The position numbers were made by a program, and so were the translations under genes. A model generated the notes under the pieces. The model was not told where the DNA came from. It worked only from the letters and a program-made list of their open reading frames with translations, and did no database searches. A stretch of 64,000 nucleotides of DNA from Marinobacter mobilis (GTDB lineage Bacteria > Pseudomonadota > Gammaproteobacteria > Pseudomonadales > Oleiphilaceae). The stretch is from the NCBI RefSeq assembly GCF_900106945.1, contig NZ_FNNE01000006.1, positions 248,001 to 312,000 of the forward strand. The letters run 5' to 3'. Positions 9,494 through 18,678 of this stretch are shown in pieces; position 1 is the stretch's first letter, and each line of letters opens with the position of its first letter.

Positions 9494-10612
9494 TCAGTCG
9501 GCCCGTTTCGGGCCGATCACTACGGCAGCTTTGAGGGGGGTGCTGCGGCCGTATTGCTGCATACGGTCAAAAATCTGCCGGTCCACGGGTACATACTGCT
9601 TGGCGGCGATGGACTCTCCTTCGGTGTAATCCACTTCCGGGTCGTTGAGATACACGAAGCGGTCGTCAATGGCGGTCACCGTCACCCAGTGAGGTACCCG
9701 GCTCTGGCTGAGCTGCCAGCTGCTGATCAGTATCAGTGGAATCTGGCCGGCGGATAGCGCGCTTTGTAGCTGTTCCAGGGTAAGGCTCTCATGGATCAGC
9801 TGGATACCCGTATGGCCAATGTCGTGCATGAAACCTTCATGCACCAATTCCAGCACCCGTTTTTTGTTCTCATCACGCACCGTTTGCTGGAACAGCGGGC
9901 CGCTCTGGCTGACATAGGCGCTGACCTCAAACCCCCGTTTCCAGGCGGCCAGGGCCAGACCATGGGGGCCGCAGCCACCATGGCCTGCCAGCATGAAAAT
10001 GGTGGTGGCCTCGCGCCAGATGCGGAGCTCCTCCAGCGAGGAAATTTCCTGCTCCGGATCCAGGCTGACCATAGCCATCATCAGCGCGGCCGGGCCACAG
10101 GTAAATTCGGTGGTTTGGGCGTAGTAGGGGACTTTCGGAAAAGTGTCGAAGCGTTCGTAGAACAGAATGCGCCGCTCAAAACGGAGGGCCTCGCTGTGAT
10201 CCTCGTAATAGTCGCTGTAGCTGCCAAACTGGCGATAGCCCAGACGCTGGTATAACCGTATCGCCGCCGGATTGTCTTTGCGGACTTCAAGGCGCATGAC
10301 GATCCGGCCATCCTGGCGGGCCAACGCCTCTGCTTCGTGCAATAACGACTCACCCACGCCATGCCCGCGGGCATCGGGATGCACCCCGATGGAATAGATG
10401 CGGGCCAGCCGTGTTGCCGCGTGCATGAACACCAGGCAATAGCCGATCAACTCCTGATCGCGCATGGCCACCAGCAGGCGGTCCCGGGGCATGCTGATAA
10501 AACGGCGAAAGCTCCTGCGTGAGATCTGGTCGCTGGTAAACAGCTGGCTTTCCAACTGGGTCAGGGCATCCAGGTCGGACCGCAGGGCAGGGCGAATATG
10601 AATTTGAGCCAA
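9494..10612 (-). CDS. GNAT acetyltransferase fused to C39-like cysteine peptidase
   Basis: A two-domain protein of 372 residues. Residues 1-150 form a RimI-like GNAT domain with the acetyl-CoA loop around RGHGVG (83-88). Residues 160-370 form a papain/C39-like peptidase with putative catalytic Cys172 (TCGPAALMMAM), His308 (VPHWVTV) and Asp324 (LNDPE). No signal peptide or ABC exporter is fused or nearby, unlike bacteriocin exporters. The TTG start at 10612 has GAGGGG upstream with 7-nt spacing. It is divergent from an RLAN-type ATP-grasp gene; from memory these two families occur together widely and have been predicted to make and process a peptide. The substrate is unknown. Confidence 0.85.
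   Translation of the reverse strand: MAQIHIRPALRSDLDALTQLESQLFTSDQISRRSFRRFISMPRDRLLVAMRDQELIGYCLVFMHAATRLARIYSIGVHPDARGHGVGESLLHEAEALARQDGRIVMRLEVRKDNPAAIRLYQRLGYRQFGSYSDYYEDHSEALRFERRILFYERFDTFPKVPYYAQTTEFTCGPAALMMAMVSLDPEQEISSLEELRIWREATTIFMLAGHGGCGPHGLALAAWKRGFEVSAYVSQSGPLFQQTVRDENKKRVLELVHEGFMHDIGHTGIQLIHESLTLEQLQSALSAGQIPLILISSWQLSQSRVPHWVTVTAIDDRFVYLNDPEVDYTEGESIAAKQYVPVDRQIFDRMQQYGRSTPLKAAVVIGPKRAD
9498..9516. terminator. Hairpin between convergent uvrB and GNAT-C39 genes
   Basis: TCGGCCCG and CGGGCCGA form an 8-bp stem around TTT, located just past the uvrB stop and inside the last codons of the opposing gene. There is no T run on either side, so a terminator role is only possible. 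Confidence 0.35.
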
Positions 10613-10817
10613 GGTTGGGCCCCTCGAATGAACAGCGGTGAACGTACGTTCCAATGAGCGATTATTCACCAGTTGGGCGAGCTTAGACACTGTTTTTGAA
10701 TGCGTAAAAACACCCATCATTGAGCTATTGCTGGCAGCCTCGCTGCGGCGTATCTTTGCGCTTCCGGCAGCGCATTCGCGACGCCACCGGCAATGGCCTC
10801 AGGGAGGTTCTGCCAAC

Positions 10818-12299
10818 GTGTCTAAACTTCTGATTGTGGTGGACCAGGCTTCCGACTGGGCCCCGTTTTTCCCAAGCGATGATGTCCAGACTTTTGAACA
10901 GTACCTGCATGGTACCCAGCGGGACTCCACGCGTACCCGGGTCATCAACCTGTGTCAGAGTGCCCGCTATCTGAGTCGCGGCTATTACTGTTCGTTGCTT
11001 GCGGAAGCGCGGCGCCACCAGGTGCTGCCGTCCGTGGCGACCCTCAACGATCTCAGTCGCAAGGGGCTATTTTCCCTTGAGCTGAGTGAGCTGGATTCCG
11101 AAGCCCTGAGATGGCTGGATCAGGCGGCGGACGACCAGGGCAGCGCCGGTAAGGTCATGGTCAGAACCTACTTTGGTCAGGTCGAAGTCCCTGAGCTTAA
11201 GCGGGTCGCCCGCAGCCTGTTTGACCGGTTTGCCTGCCCGATTCTGGAGGTGCAGTTCAAACGCCGGCGTAGCTGGCAGATTGAATCCATGAGGCCGGTT
11301 TCGCCGGGGGATCTGACGGAAACTGAGCAGGACGCCTTTGCCGCAGCACTGGACCGCTTCAGCAGTATCGTCTGGCGCAAACCGAAAGGGCGCCGACGCT
11401 ATCGTTTTGATCTGGCCATGCTGACCAACCCTGATGAGCAGTTGCCGCCCAGCGACAAGGTTGCCCTGGCGCGATTCATCAAGGCCGGTCGTAAGCTCGG
11501 GATTAATGTCGAGCAGATCAACAAGCGGGATTACAGTCGCCTGCCTGAATACGATGGCCTGTTCATCCGTGAAACCACGGCCATTGATCATCACACCTAT
11601 CGTTTTGCCCGCAAGGCTGAGTCCGAAGGGCTGGTGGTCATTGATGATCCGGTGTCCATCCTGCGCTGCACCAACAAGGTATTCCTGGCGGACCTGCTGA
11701 CCGCCAACCGGGTGCCAACGCCGACCACGCTGATTCTATCGAAGGATCAGAAGGACAACGTGCAACAGGTGATGCAATCCATTGGCTTTCCGGCCGTGGT
11801 AAAGATTCCCGACGGTTCCTTTTCCCGAGGGATCTCCCGGGTGGAAAACGAAGGCGAGCTAAGGGTGGCACTTGACCAGCTGTTCCGCCAATCGGCCCTG
11901 GTACTGGTCCAGGAATACCTCTACACCGACTACGACTGGCGTATCGGTGTATTGGGTGGGCGCGCAATCTATGCCTGTAAATACTATATGGTCAAAGGTC
12001 ACTGGCAAATTTACCAGCATGGGGGGGATGCGCAGGTCAACAGTGGCGGATTTGAGACGCTGCCCACCTACGAAGCTCCTCGCAAGGTCATCCAGGCAGC
12101 CCTCAATGCCACCCGGCTGATCGGGAGTGGGTTGTATGGTGTCGATATCAAACAATCGGGGCAGCGGATTGCGGTCATTGAAGTGAACGACAACCCCAGC
12201 ATCGAGGCCGGAGTTGAAGACCGCTTTCTCGGGGGCGAGCTCTACACTTTGATCATGCAGGAGTTTCTCGCCCGGATGGAGGAAAAACGCCGACGTTAG
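10818..12299 (+). CDS. RimK-family ATP-grasp ligase with RLAN N-terminal domain
   Basis: A 493-residue protein. The N-terminal ~200 residues match the RimK-like ATP-grasp N-terminal (RLAN) type. The C-terminal ~200 form an ATP-grasp carboxylate-amine ligase: PAVVKIPDGSFSRGI with ATP-binding Lys329, VQEYLYTDYDWRIGV, and the metal site VIEVNDNPS with Glu455 and Asn457. Such enzymes join an amino acid to a carboxylate through an acyl-phosphate. The GTG start at 10818 has GGGAGG at 10802-10807; the frame is open further up but the divergent partner starts there. Its product with the GNAT-C39 neighbour is not known. The stop is one base from the opposing CDF gene. Confidence 0.88.
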   Translation: MSKLLIVVDQASDWAPFFPSDDVQTFEQYLHGTQRDSTRTRVINLCQSARYLSRGYYCSLLAEARRHQVLPSVATLNDLSRKGLFSLELSELDSEALRWLDQAADDQGSAGKVMVRTYFGQVEVPELKRVARSLFDRFACPILEVQFKRRRSWQIESMRPVSPGDLTETEQDAFAAALDRFSSIVWRKPKGRRRYRFDLAMLTNPDEQLPPSDKVALARFIKAGRKLGINVEQINKRDYSRLPEYDGLFIRETTAIDHHTYRFARKAESEGLVVIDDPVSILRCTNKVFLADLLTANRVPTPTTLILSKDQKDNVQQVMQSIGFPAVVKIPDGSFSRGISRVENEGELRVALDQLFRQSALVLVQEYLYTDYDWRIGVLGGRAIYACKYYMVKGHWQIYQHGGDAQVNSGGFETLPTYEAPRKVIQAALNATRLIGSGLYGVDIKQSGQRIAVIEVNDNPSIEAGVEDRFLGGELYTLIMQEFLARMEEKRRR

Positions 12300-12300
12300 T

Positions 12301-13455
12301 TCAGGAACGCCATACCCGAAGGCTTCCGAACCACGGCTGCGAATCGAGGTATTGCTTCAGCGCTTCGATACGGCTCTGCTCGGGGTCCAGGGCATGGCCA
12401 TCGAAAAACAGCTCCAGATGAATCTTGTTCCGGAGATAGTGCAGGCGTAACCGTCCATGAGGGATGGTTACGCCGAGTTTGTCTTCAAGCAAGGCATCCA
12501 GATCCTTGCGTTCCGGTAAGCCCAGGGTGGTGGGCTCGAACTCGTCGTCATTCTCCGGGTCAATGTGGAAGTTGATGTAGGCAATGTCGTCCAGGGTTTC
12601 TCGCATCCGGTCAACCACCTGCATGCCAATCTGGTGACCTTCGGAAACGCTGATGTTTGGGCTGACCACCAGGTGTACGTCCAGCAGAATGTCCTGGCCC
12701 ATTTTCCGGGTACGGAGTTCGTGGACGTTGCGAACCCCCTCGGTTTCCCGGGCGATGTTTCTGAGCCGCTCGAGTTCTTCGGAGGGAATGCCGGTATCGA
12801 CCAGCTCCTTGACGCTGCTCCAGGTAAAACTCCAGCCTACGTGACCAACAATCAGGGCAACGATCACCGCCGCAAGGGCGTCGAGCCAGACAAACCCGAG
12901 CATGGCCCCCGCGGTCGACACCAAAACGATGACCGACGAGAACGCATCGGTGCGGCTGTGCCAGGCATTAGCGACAATCAGATCGGAACGAATGGCCCGG
13001 CCAACACGGCGGGTATAACGAAAGATCCATTCCTTACCACCGATGGAGAGCAGGGCGGCGACCAGCACTGGCCACTCTGGCAGGGGCGCGTCGGCCTGGC
13101 TGATCAGGCGCTCGAGATTGTCCCATGCCAGTGCGGCGCCTACCGCAATCAACGTGGTTCCCAACAGCATGGTGCCGAGCGTTTCAATGCGCTGATGACC
13201 GTAGGGGTGCTCTTGATCGGGCGCTCGGCGGGAGGCCTTCATCACTGCAATCACGATCAGGTCAGAGAAGGCATCTGATAAGGAGTGGATGCCGTCAACA
13301 AACAGTGCTTGGGAAAAGAACAGGATGCCAGCAACGCATTTGAGTATCCCCAGCGCGATATCGAGAACCATTCCGATAACGGTGACCCGGGTTGCAACCT
13401 GGGCAGCCTGGCTATGGTGGTCTGAATCTTTATTCAGGGGCGCAATATCAGACAT
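12301..13455 (-). CDS. Cation diffusion facilitator family metal exporter
   Basis: An inner-membrane proton-coupled exporter of divalent metals. About six membrane segments occupy residues 20-215. The metal-site motifs DGIHSLSDAFSD in TM2 and HSRTDAFSS in TM5 are intact. The cytoplasmic C-terminal domain has the usual ferredoxin-like dimer region (VHELRTRKMG, DVHLVV) and an extra ~90-residue tail after the HID stretch. The ATG at 13455 (MSDIAPLNK) is preferred over upstream in-frame starts, with GGAGA upstream. Metal specificity (Zn, Fe or Mn) cannot be decided. Confidence 0.9.
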   Translation of the reverse strand: MSDIAPLNKDSDHHSQAAQVATRVTVIGMVLDIALGILKCVAGILFFSQALFVDGIHSLSDAFSDLIVIAVMKASRRAPDQEHPYGHQRIETLGTMLLGTTLIAVGAALAWDNLERLISQADAPLPEWPVLVAALLSIGGKEWIFRYTRRVGRAIRSDLIVANAWHSRTDAFSSVIVLVSTAGAMLGFVWLDALAAVIVALIVGHVGWSFTWSSVKELVDTGIPSEELERLRNIARETEGVRNVHELRTRKMGQDILLDVHLVVSPNISVSEGHQIGMQVVDRMRETLDDIAYINFHIDPENDDEFEPTTLGLPERKDLDALLEDKLGVTIPHGRLRLHYLRNKIHLELFFDGHALDPEQSRIEALKQYLDSQPWFGSLRVWRS

Positions 13456-13841
13456 GTTTGTGTCTATCTCCGGGCAGTTCGCGACCATTTGCAATGTTGG
13501 GTGGTGTCCATGTGCCAACTTTATTCACATCAAGTCTTGACATTCCTAAAGTAACACATGGTTGCATATAGCCGGTCGGGATGTACGAAAGTACTTAATA
13601 TTACCCAATATCAGTAAGTTACAGCTGATCAAAAAATGGTCAATCTGTAGATTGGCGCACTCCACAAGGGTTAGCCAAAAGTCTCGACGGATTTTCAACA
13701 GGGTTATCCACAGAAACCGTGGAAAACATCACAAGACCTTAATGGTTCGGTCATTCCACTGTCATTCTGAAGGCGCAGGCGCGGCTGTGGAAAACTTTCT
13801 GTATACTGCGCTCCACATCCAGTCCTGCGAGGAAGATTAAC
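13456..13841. other. Intergenic region between CDF gene and pyrD
   Basis: This 386-bp divergent region should hold promoters for both genes. I see a perfect DnaA-box sequence TTATCCACA at 13704-13712, two related TGTGGAAAAC-like stretches, and a -10-like TATACT at 13802-13807 about 35 bp before the pyrD start, without a matching -35. No reading frame with a good ribosome binding site was found. Confidence 0.5.
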
Positions 13842-14879
13842 ATGTACGGTTTGGCCCGTAACCTGCTGTTTCAACTGCCCCCTGAGCAATCCCATAACCT
13901 GGCGTTGTCAGGCCTCGATCTGGCCTACAAGCTCGGATTGCTGAAGGCATTTGTAAAGGGAATCGAGCCGTTGCCTGTGGATGTCATGGGGCTCCGCTTT
14001 CCAAACCCGGTCGGGCTGGCGGCAGGGCTGGACAAGAATGCTGACCATGTCGATGCACTGGGTGCTCTGGGGTTCGGCTTTGTTGAAGTAGGTACGGTGA
14101 CACCCGTGGCACAACCGGGAAATCCCAAGCCCCGGCTCTTCAGGTTGCCGGAGCATCAGGCCATCATCAACCGTATGGGCTTCAACAACGAGGGCGTTGA
14201 TCACTTGCTGCGTCAGGTCGATCGTATGGCCTATCAGGGCGTGTTGGGCATCAACGTCGGCAAGAACAAGGTAACCCCGGAAGAAGACGCCGACAGTGAT
14301 TACCGAAAGGGCATTGCGGCGGTCTACAGCCGGGCTAATTACATTACCGTCAATGTGTCCTCTCCCAATACGCCAGGGCTGCGGAACCTTCAGTTCGGTG
14401 ATGCTCTGAAACGTCTTCTCGCGTCGATCAAGGACGAGCAGCGTATTCAGCAGGACAAACATGGCAAGTACGTGCCCATTGCGGTGAAAATTGCGCCGGA
14501 TATGGACGATGATGGCATTCGTTTTGTCGCCGCTGCCCTGCAGGACTCGGGGATGGACGGGGTTATTGCGACCAACACCACCGTATCCCGGGAGGCGGTT
14601 GCCGGACATCCTCTGGCCGATGAGGCTGGCGGTCTGAGTGGGGCGCCGGTCAGAGGGCCTTCACTGCGGGTCATTGAAGGCCTCTATGCTGAGCTTGGCG
14701 AGTCGTTGCCGATCATCGGTGTTGGCGGAATCGCGGATGGGACCTCGGCGGTGGAAAAAATCCGGGCGGGTGCAAAGTTGGTGCAGGTCTATACCGGTTT
14801 TATCTACCGCGGACCGGCCCTGGTGGCTGAAGCGGTCGAGGCGATTCGGCAATACTCTGCGTCGGTGCCAAAGGCTTAA
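13842..14879 (+). CDS. pyrD: Dihydroorotate dehydrogenase (quinone), class 2
   Basis: Oxidises dihydroorotate to orotate and passes electrons to the quinone pool at the inner membrane. The 345-residue length and N-terminal helices ([19 protein letters not shown]) that bind membrane and quinone mark class 2. Other landmarks are [20 protein letters not shown], the active-site serine segment [14 protein letters not shown], the substrate/FMN loop TNTTVSRE, and GGIADG with IYRGP at the end. GAGGAAG precedes the ATG at normal distance. With pyrF this gives two pyrimidine genes in the window. Confidence 0.97.
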   Translation: MYGLARNLLFQLPPEQSHNLALSGLDLAYKLGLLKAFVKGIEPLPVDVMGLRFPNPVGLAAGLDKNADHVDALGALGFGFVEVGTVTPVAQPGNPKPRLFRLPEHQAIINRMGFNNEGVDHLLRQVDRMAYQGVLGINVGKNKVTPEEDADSDYRKGIAAVYSRANYITVNVSSPNTPGLRNLQFGDALKRLLASIKDEQRIQQDKHGKYVPIAVKIAPDMDDDGIRFVAAALQDSGMDGVIATNTTVSREAVAGHPLADEAGGLSGAPVRGPSLRVIEGLYAELGESLPIIGVGGIADGTSAVEKIRAGAKLVQVYTGFIYRGPALVAEAVEAIRQYSASVPKA

Positions 14880-14960
14880 GCGCAGCATCCATAGCCGTAA
14901 TAAAAGAGAAAGCAGGGAGAAAGCGGGTCGAGCCCGGCCTGGACGGCTTTTGGAGTCGCC

Positions 14961-15049
14961 AAAAAAAGTGGGCCCGCTAAGCGGGCCCGTGCGGGGAATA
15001 AACCCCGTGGCGTTTTCTTCTTGGTCTGGTACGGGTCGGAGGGACCCGT
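14961..15049 (-). terminator. Hairpin cluster ending in the rmf terminator
   Basis: Three hairpins lie between pyrD and rmf. GGGCCCGC/GCGGGCCC (14970-14988, loop TAA) is followed on the minus strand by a T run (14961-14967) and is a good leftward terminator for rmf. CGGGG/CCCCG (14992-15007) and ACGGGTC/GACCCGT (15031-15049) have no T run next to them on the leftward strand. Confidence 0.7.
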
Positions 15050-15119
15050 TTGGGTTTAACTCAACTGCCTGTCTGTCAAAGATTCAGAATAAGTAACCAA
15101 GGCTACCGGTGAATGGAGC

Positions 15120-15329
15120 TCAGGCGGTGACGTTCGCCAACTTGTGAATGCCTGACACCCCGGTCATGCCCTCCCAGTGATCTGTTCGGCCTTCTCGCCA
15201 ACCGTTGAGCCATTCCTGGCGGACTTCTACCTGATCCAACGGGCAGCTGTCTTTCGATTTTCCGGACACGCCGGCCATGTAACCCCGTTTGTACGCACGA
15301 GCATACATATCTCTTTTCTGTCTCTTCAT
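15120..15329 (-). CDS. rmf: Ribosome modulation factor
   Basis: RMF turns 70S ribosomes into inactive 100S dimers in stationary phase. The 69-residue protein begins MKRQKRDMYARAYKRGY, has the conserved GKSKDSCP and WLNGWREGR, and a C-terminal tail (GMTGVSGIHKLANV) like Pseudomonas RMF and longer than the 55-residue E. coli form. The ATG at 15329 has GAGG six bases upstream; an in-frame GTG four codons earlier overlaps that site. It is a single-gene unit with a terminator near 14961. Confidence 0.95.
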   Translation of the reverse strand: MKRQKRDMYARAYKRGYMAGVSGKSKDSCPLDQVEVRQEWLNGWREGRTDHWEGMTGVSGIHKLANVTA

Positions 15330-15727
15330 GCCGTTCCTCACCTAATGGATTTGCAGAACAAGCGTGTGCACACCTGCTTTGGTGAGCTAACCCGGGACTG
15401 CCGCTATTTAAGTGAGAGCGGACATGTCCCTCCTTGCCGTTACCAAAACAGTCAGGATCCTGTAGTCGAAGCATGAAATGCTTCTTCAAAATGACGCGTC
15501 AGTTACAAGGTAAATTGAATAAGCGGTCCGTGTACACTAATTATTTCATCTATGTGGCGCGTTCTTTATATTTGTGTGAAATAACGCGGACTCGGGTACC
15601 ATAGCGACCCAGCCGCTCCGGCCGTTGCAGCATAGCCTGTCGTCGTCCACACTTTGAGGGGACTTGCGGGCGTTTACGCTGGTCCCATAATCCGTTTTCA
15701 ACGCCTTCATTTATCAGGAGTTTACGC
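15330..15727. other. Intergenic region between rmf and rlmKL
   Basis: This 398-bp divergent region must hold the rmf and rlmKL promoters. A compact perfect hairpin, GAAGCAT-GAA-ATGCTTC, lies at 15468-15484. CCGCT and AGCGG form a looser inverted repeat near 15400-15420 in the rmf leader. No supported gene and no clean -35/-10 pair was found. Confidence 0.5.
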
Positions 15728-17902
15728 TTGTCCAACCTAATGTTTTTCGTCACCTGTCCGAAAGGCGTGGAATACCTGCTGGTGGATGAGCTGCAGGGGT
15801 TCGGGCTTGACCTGGTTCGCCAGGCACCTGCCGGGGCCTGGGTTGAGGGTACTCTTGAAAGTGGTTACCGGGCTTGTTTGTGGTCACGTCTGGCAAACCG
15901 GGTGATTCTCCACCTCGCGGATGTCGATGCCACCAGTGGTGACAGTCTTTATGACGGCGTACACGATATGGATTGGGCTGATCATATTTCGGTTACGGGC
16001 AGTTTCAAGGTCGCGTTCAGCGGTCAGAATGAAGCCATTCGCAATACACAATACGGGGCTCAGCGGGTCAAGGATGCCATTGTTGACCGGCTGAGAAATG
16101 CCCGCGGCGACCGCCCATCGGTGGATTCAAAGTCACCGGACGTTGTGGTGTCGGCGCGATTGCATCGTGGTCGCCTGGCCATTGGCATTGACCTCAGTGG
16201 CGAGAGCCTGCATAAGCGGGGCTATCGCACCGAGCAGGGCGTGGCTCCTTTGAAAGAAAACCTGGCATCAGCCCTGCTTTTGCGCGCAGGCTGGCCGGAA
16301 ATCGCCAGTGACGGCGGCCATTTTGTGGACCCCATGTGTGGTTCGGGAACCTTGTTGATCGAGGCCGCCATGATGGCTCTGGACCTGGCGCCGGGCCGTC
16401 AGCGACCTGGCTATGGTTTTGAACGCTGGTTAGGGCATGAGCCTGAAACCTGGCTTGCACTGAGGCAGGAAGCCGAGCGCCGGGCCTTTGAGGGTCGGCA
16501 GAAGGCGTCGCTGAAAGTGGCCGGGTTTGATCAGGACAGCAAGGTGATTGCGACGGCCTGGCGTAACATTCAGCGCGCGGGTCTCGAAGGCGTGGTCCAT
16601 GTGGAGTGCAGAACGGTTCAGGAGTTCCACCTTGATGGTGAGTGGGGCGGGCGTGGGCTGGTGCTGACCAATCCGCCCTATGGTGAGCGCCTCAGCGAAC
16701 GTCGGGAGTTGGCCGGCTTGTATGGCGCTCTTGGTGAGGTCGTCAAGACACATTTGAACGGTTGGCGGCTGGCGGTGTTTACCGGTGCTCCGGAGTATTG
16801 CAAATCCATCGGTTTGCGCAGTTACAAGCAGTATCGCCTGTTCAACGGCAAGCTGCCGGCCCAGTTGCTGTTGTTTGAGGTGGATGCCGCCAACGCCATG
16901 ACCCCACGGGATCCGGCCAAGGCTGGCGAGTTGCTGCCGCGGATTGCCAATGAGGAGCGGGCACAGATGCTGGCGAACCGCCTGAAGAAGAACCTCAAGA
17001 CCATTGGGCAGTGGGCCAAGAAGCAGAACATCGAGTGCTATCGCCTCTACGATGCGGACATGCCGGAGTTTGCCCTGGCCATTGATGTGTACGATGGTCG
17101 TGTTCATGTCCAGGAGTATGCGCCGCCCAAATCGGTCGACGCCCGGGCTGCGCAGGAACGTCTGGCGGAGGCTCTGGCGGTCATTCCCGAGGCCTTGCAG
17201 ATTGATCCGGCTGAGCTCGTATGCAAGCACCGACAACGGCAAGCCGGCACCAGTCAGTATGAGAAACAGGCGGCGTCCGGAGAGTTCTTCACCGTGCATG
17301 AGCATGGTTGCGCCTTTAGGGTGAATCTCAGGGACTATCTCGATACCGGGCTGTTCCTGGATCACCGGCCAGTGCGTTACTGGATCCAGCAGAACGCCGC
17401 CGGCAAGCGTTTTCTGAACCTGTTCTGCTATACCGGCGCGGCCACCGTGCATGCGGCGGCAGGAGGGGCGACCCGTTCACTCAGCCTTGATATGTCCAAG
17501 ACCTACGTAAACTGGGCCCGGGATAACCTCAAGCTCAACGGACAGTCGTTGACCCGGCATCAGGTTGAGGCGGTTGACTGTCTGAAGTGGCTGGCGGAAA
17601 AGCCGACGGCTGATCAGCGCTTCGACCTGATATTTATGGACCCGCCGACGTTTTCCAACTCGGCACGGATGAACAATGTGCTGGATATCCAGCGCGACCA
17701 CTCCACTCTGATACGTCAGGCGATGGCTCGCCTGGTGGGGGATGGACTGCTGATCTTTTCCAACAACTTCCGCCGCTTCAAGCTTGATGCAGAAGTGGCA
17801 GAGGCGTTTGAGGTGGAAGAGGTGAGTCGTTCAACCATCGACCGGGATTTCCAGCGAAATGAGCGAATCCACCGCTGCTGGCACATCCGTCACCGGGCGT
17901 GA
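15728..17902 (+). CDS. rlmKL: Bifunctional 23S rRNA methyltransferase RlmK/RlmL
   Basis: A fused enzyme that makes m2G2445 (RlmL half) and m7G2069 (RlmK half) in 23S rRNA. The order is a THUMP domain (about 45-160), an RlmL methyltransferase with FVDPMCGSGTLLIEAA and the catalytic NPPYGERL near residue 315, and a second Rossmann methyltransferase with LNLFCYTGAATVHAAAGGA and MDPPTFSNSARM. The length, 724 residues, suits the gammaproteobacterial fusion. The TTG start at 15728 is supported by CAGGAG seven bases upstream. Confidence 0.97.
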   Translation: MSNLMFFVTCPKGVEYLLVDELQGFGLDLVRQAPAGAWVEGTLESGYRACLWSRLANRVILHLADVDATSGDSLYDGVHDMDWADHISVTGSFKVAFSGQNEAIRNTQYGAQRVKDAIVDRLRNARGDRPSVDSKSPDVVVSARLHRGRLAIGIDLSGESLHKRGYRTEQGVAPLKENLASALLLRAGWPEIASDGGHFVDPMCGSGTLLIEAAMMALDLAPGRQRPGYGFERWLGHEPETWLALRQEAERRAFEGRQKASLKVAGFDQDSKVIATAWRNIQRAGLEGVVHVECRTVQEFHLDGEWGGRGLVLTNPPYGERLSERRELAGLYGALGEVVKTHLNGWRLAVFTGAPEYCKSIGLRSYKQYRLFNGKLPAQLLLFEVDAANAMTPRDPAKAGELLPRIANEERAQMLANRLKKNLKTIGQWAKKQNIECYRLYDADMPEFALAIDVYDGRVHVQEYAPPKSVDARAAQERLAEALAVIPEALQIDPAELVCKHRQRQAGTSQYEKQAASGEFFTVHEHGCAFRVNLRDYLDTGLFLDHRPVRYWIQQNAAGKRFLNLFCYTGAATVHAAAGGATRSLSLDMSKTYVNWARDNLKLNGQSLTRHQVEAVDCLKWLAEKPTADQRFDLIFMDPPTFSNSARMNNVLDIQRDHSTLIRQAMARLVGDGLLIFSNNFRRFKLDAEVAEAFEVEEVSRSTIDRDFQRNERIHRCWHIRHRA

Positions 17903-17934
17903 TCATTAACCGGGTGGGATGGCCGCTGTTTGGT

Positions 17935-18558
17935 TCAGAACTCGTAGCGCAGGCCGCTTGAAAACTGGAAGGTGTTGGCGTTGGTGCCGGTGTCCTTGAA
18001 CAGCCGGCCGCCTTCCATGACCAGGTAGGCGTTGTGGAACAGTTCCATGTCCAGGCCGATGATCCAGCTCAGGCTGAAGGCGCTTTCCGGGTATTCCCCA
18101 ACCAACTCCTCATAGGGCGTGGACTGGTCCGGGTCATCCGCGATGGCCTGGCCTTCCGCAGTCAGCTTCGCGCGGCCGTGGATGTTGGAAAACCCCGCCT
18201 GGCCGTAAATATTGGCGTAATCCGTCAGCGGATAATGCAGGCCAATATACCAGCTCTCGAAGTGTTCGATGTTCAGGGCAAGCTGATTTTCAATGGTGCC
18301 GTCACTGAGACCGCCGCCGGCCCGGAGTTCTGCATGGAACAGGTCCGTGATATGGCCGCCAAACACCAGGGTTCCGGCATTGCTCCAGGTCGCTTTGGAG
18401 GTATCATCGCCGACGGAGCGGTGATTCAGGGCCGTCGCCAGTACACCAACGTAGTAGAGGTCTTCCCGGGGGACGTCTTCCTGCGCCTGCCCGGTCAGGG
18501 GTAGCGCCGCCAACAGGGACAGCGGGACAGATCGGCTTACTCGCAACAGCGTACTCAT
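17935..18558 (-). CDS. Small outer-membrane beta-barrel protein
   Basis: A predicted exported protein of 207 residues with an N-terminal signal peptide (basic start, SVPLSLLAALPLTGQAQE, cleavage near residue 25). The mature part alternates polar and hydrophobic residues in strand-length pieces (YYVGVLATAL, AELRAGGG, NIYGQAGFS), and ends in RYEF, a terminal-phenylalanine signature recognised by the BAM complex. It resembles eight-stranded OmpW/OmpA-like barrels. The ATG at 18558 is used because earlier starts would bury the signal peptide. No specific function can be assigned. Confidence 0.75.
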   Translation of the reverse strand: MSTLLRVSRSVPLSLLAALPLTGQAQEDVPREDLYYVGVLATALNHRSVGDDTSKATWSNAGTLVFGGHITDLFHAELRAGGGLSDGTIENQLALNIEHFESWYIGLHYPLTDYANIYGQAGFSNIHGRAKLTAEGQAIADDPDQSTPYEELVGEYPESAFSLSWIIGLDMELFHNAYLVMEGGRLFKDTGTNANTFQFSSGLRYEF

Positions 18559-18678
18559 TGTTGTGTGGGTTCCTGGTAGGTCTGCGAATTCACGCAGATT
18601 CTGCCCACTGTAACGTTTGGTTACGTCGATGCAGGTCACAAATCGGTCAGGGCAGGGCCAGAGCATGGCCATCTGGCC

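Noticed and set aside
13704..13712. Perfect DnaA box TTATCCACA before pyrD
   Set aside because: A single box without a cluster, an AT-rich unwinding element or dnaA/dnaN/gyrB nearby does not indicate an origin.
16430..17452. A 340-codon open frame antisense to rlmKL
   Set aside because: It covers conserved methyltransferase coding sequence and has no recognisable product.
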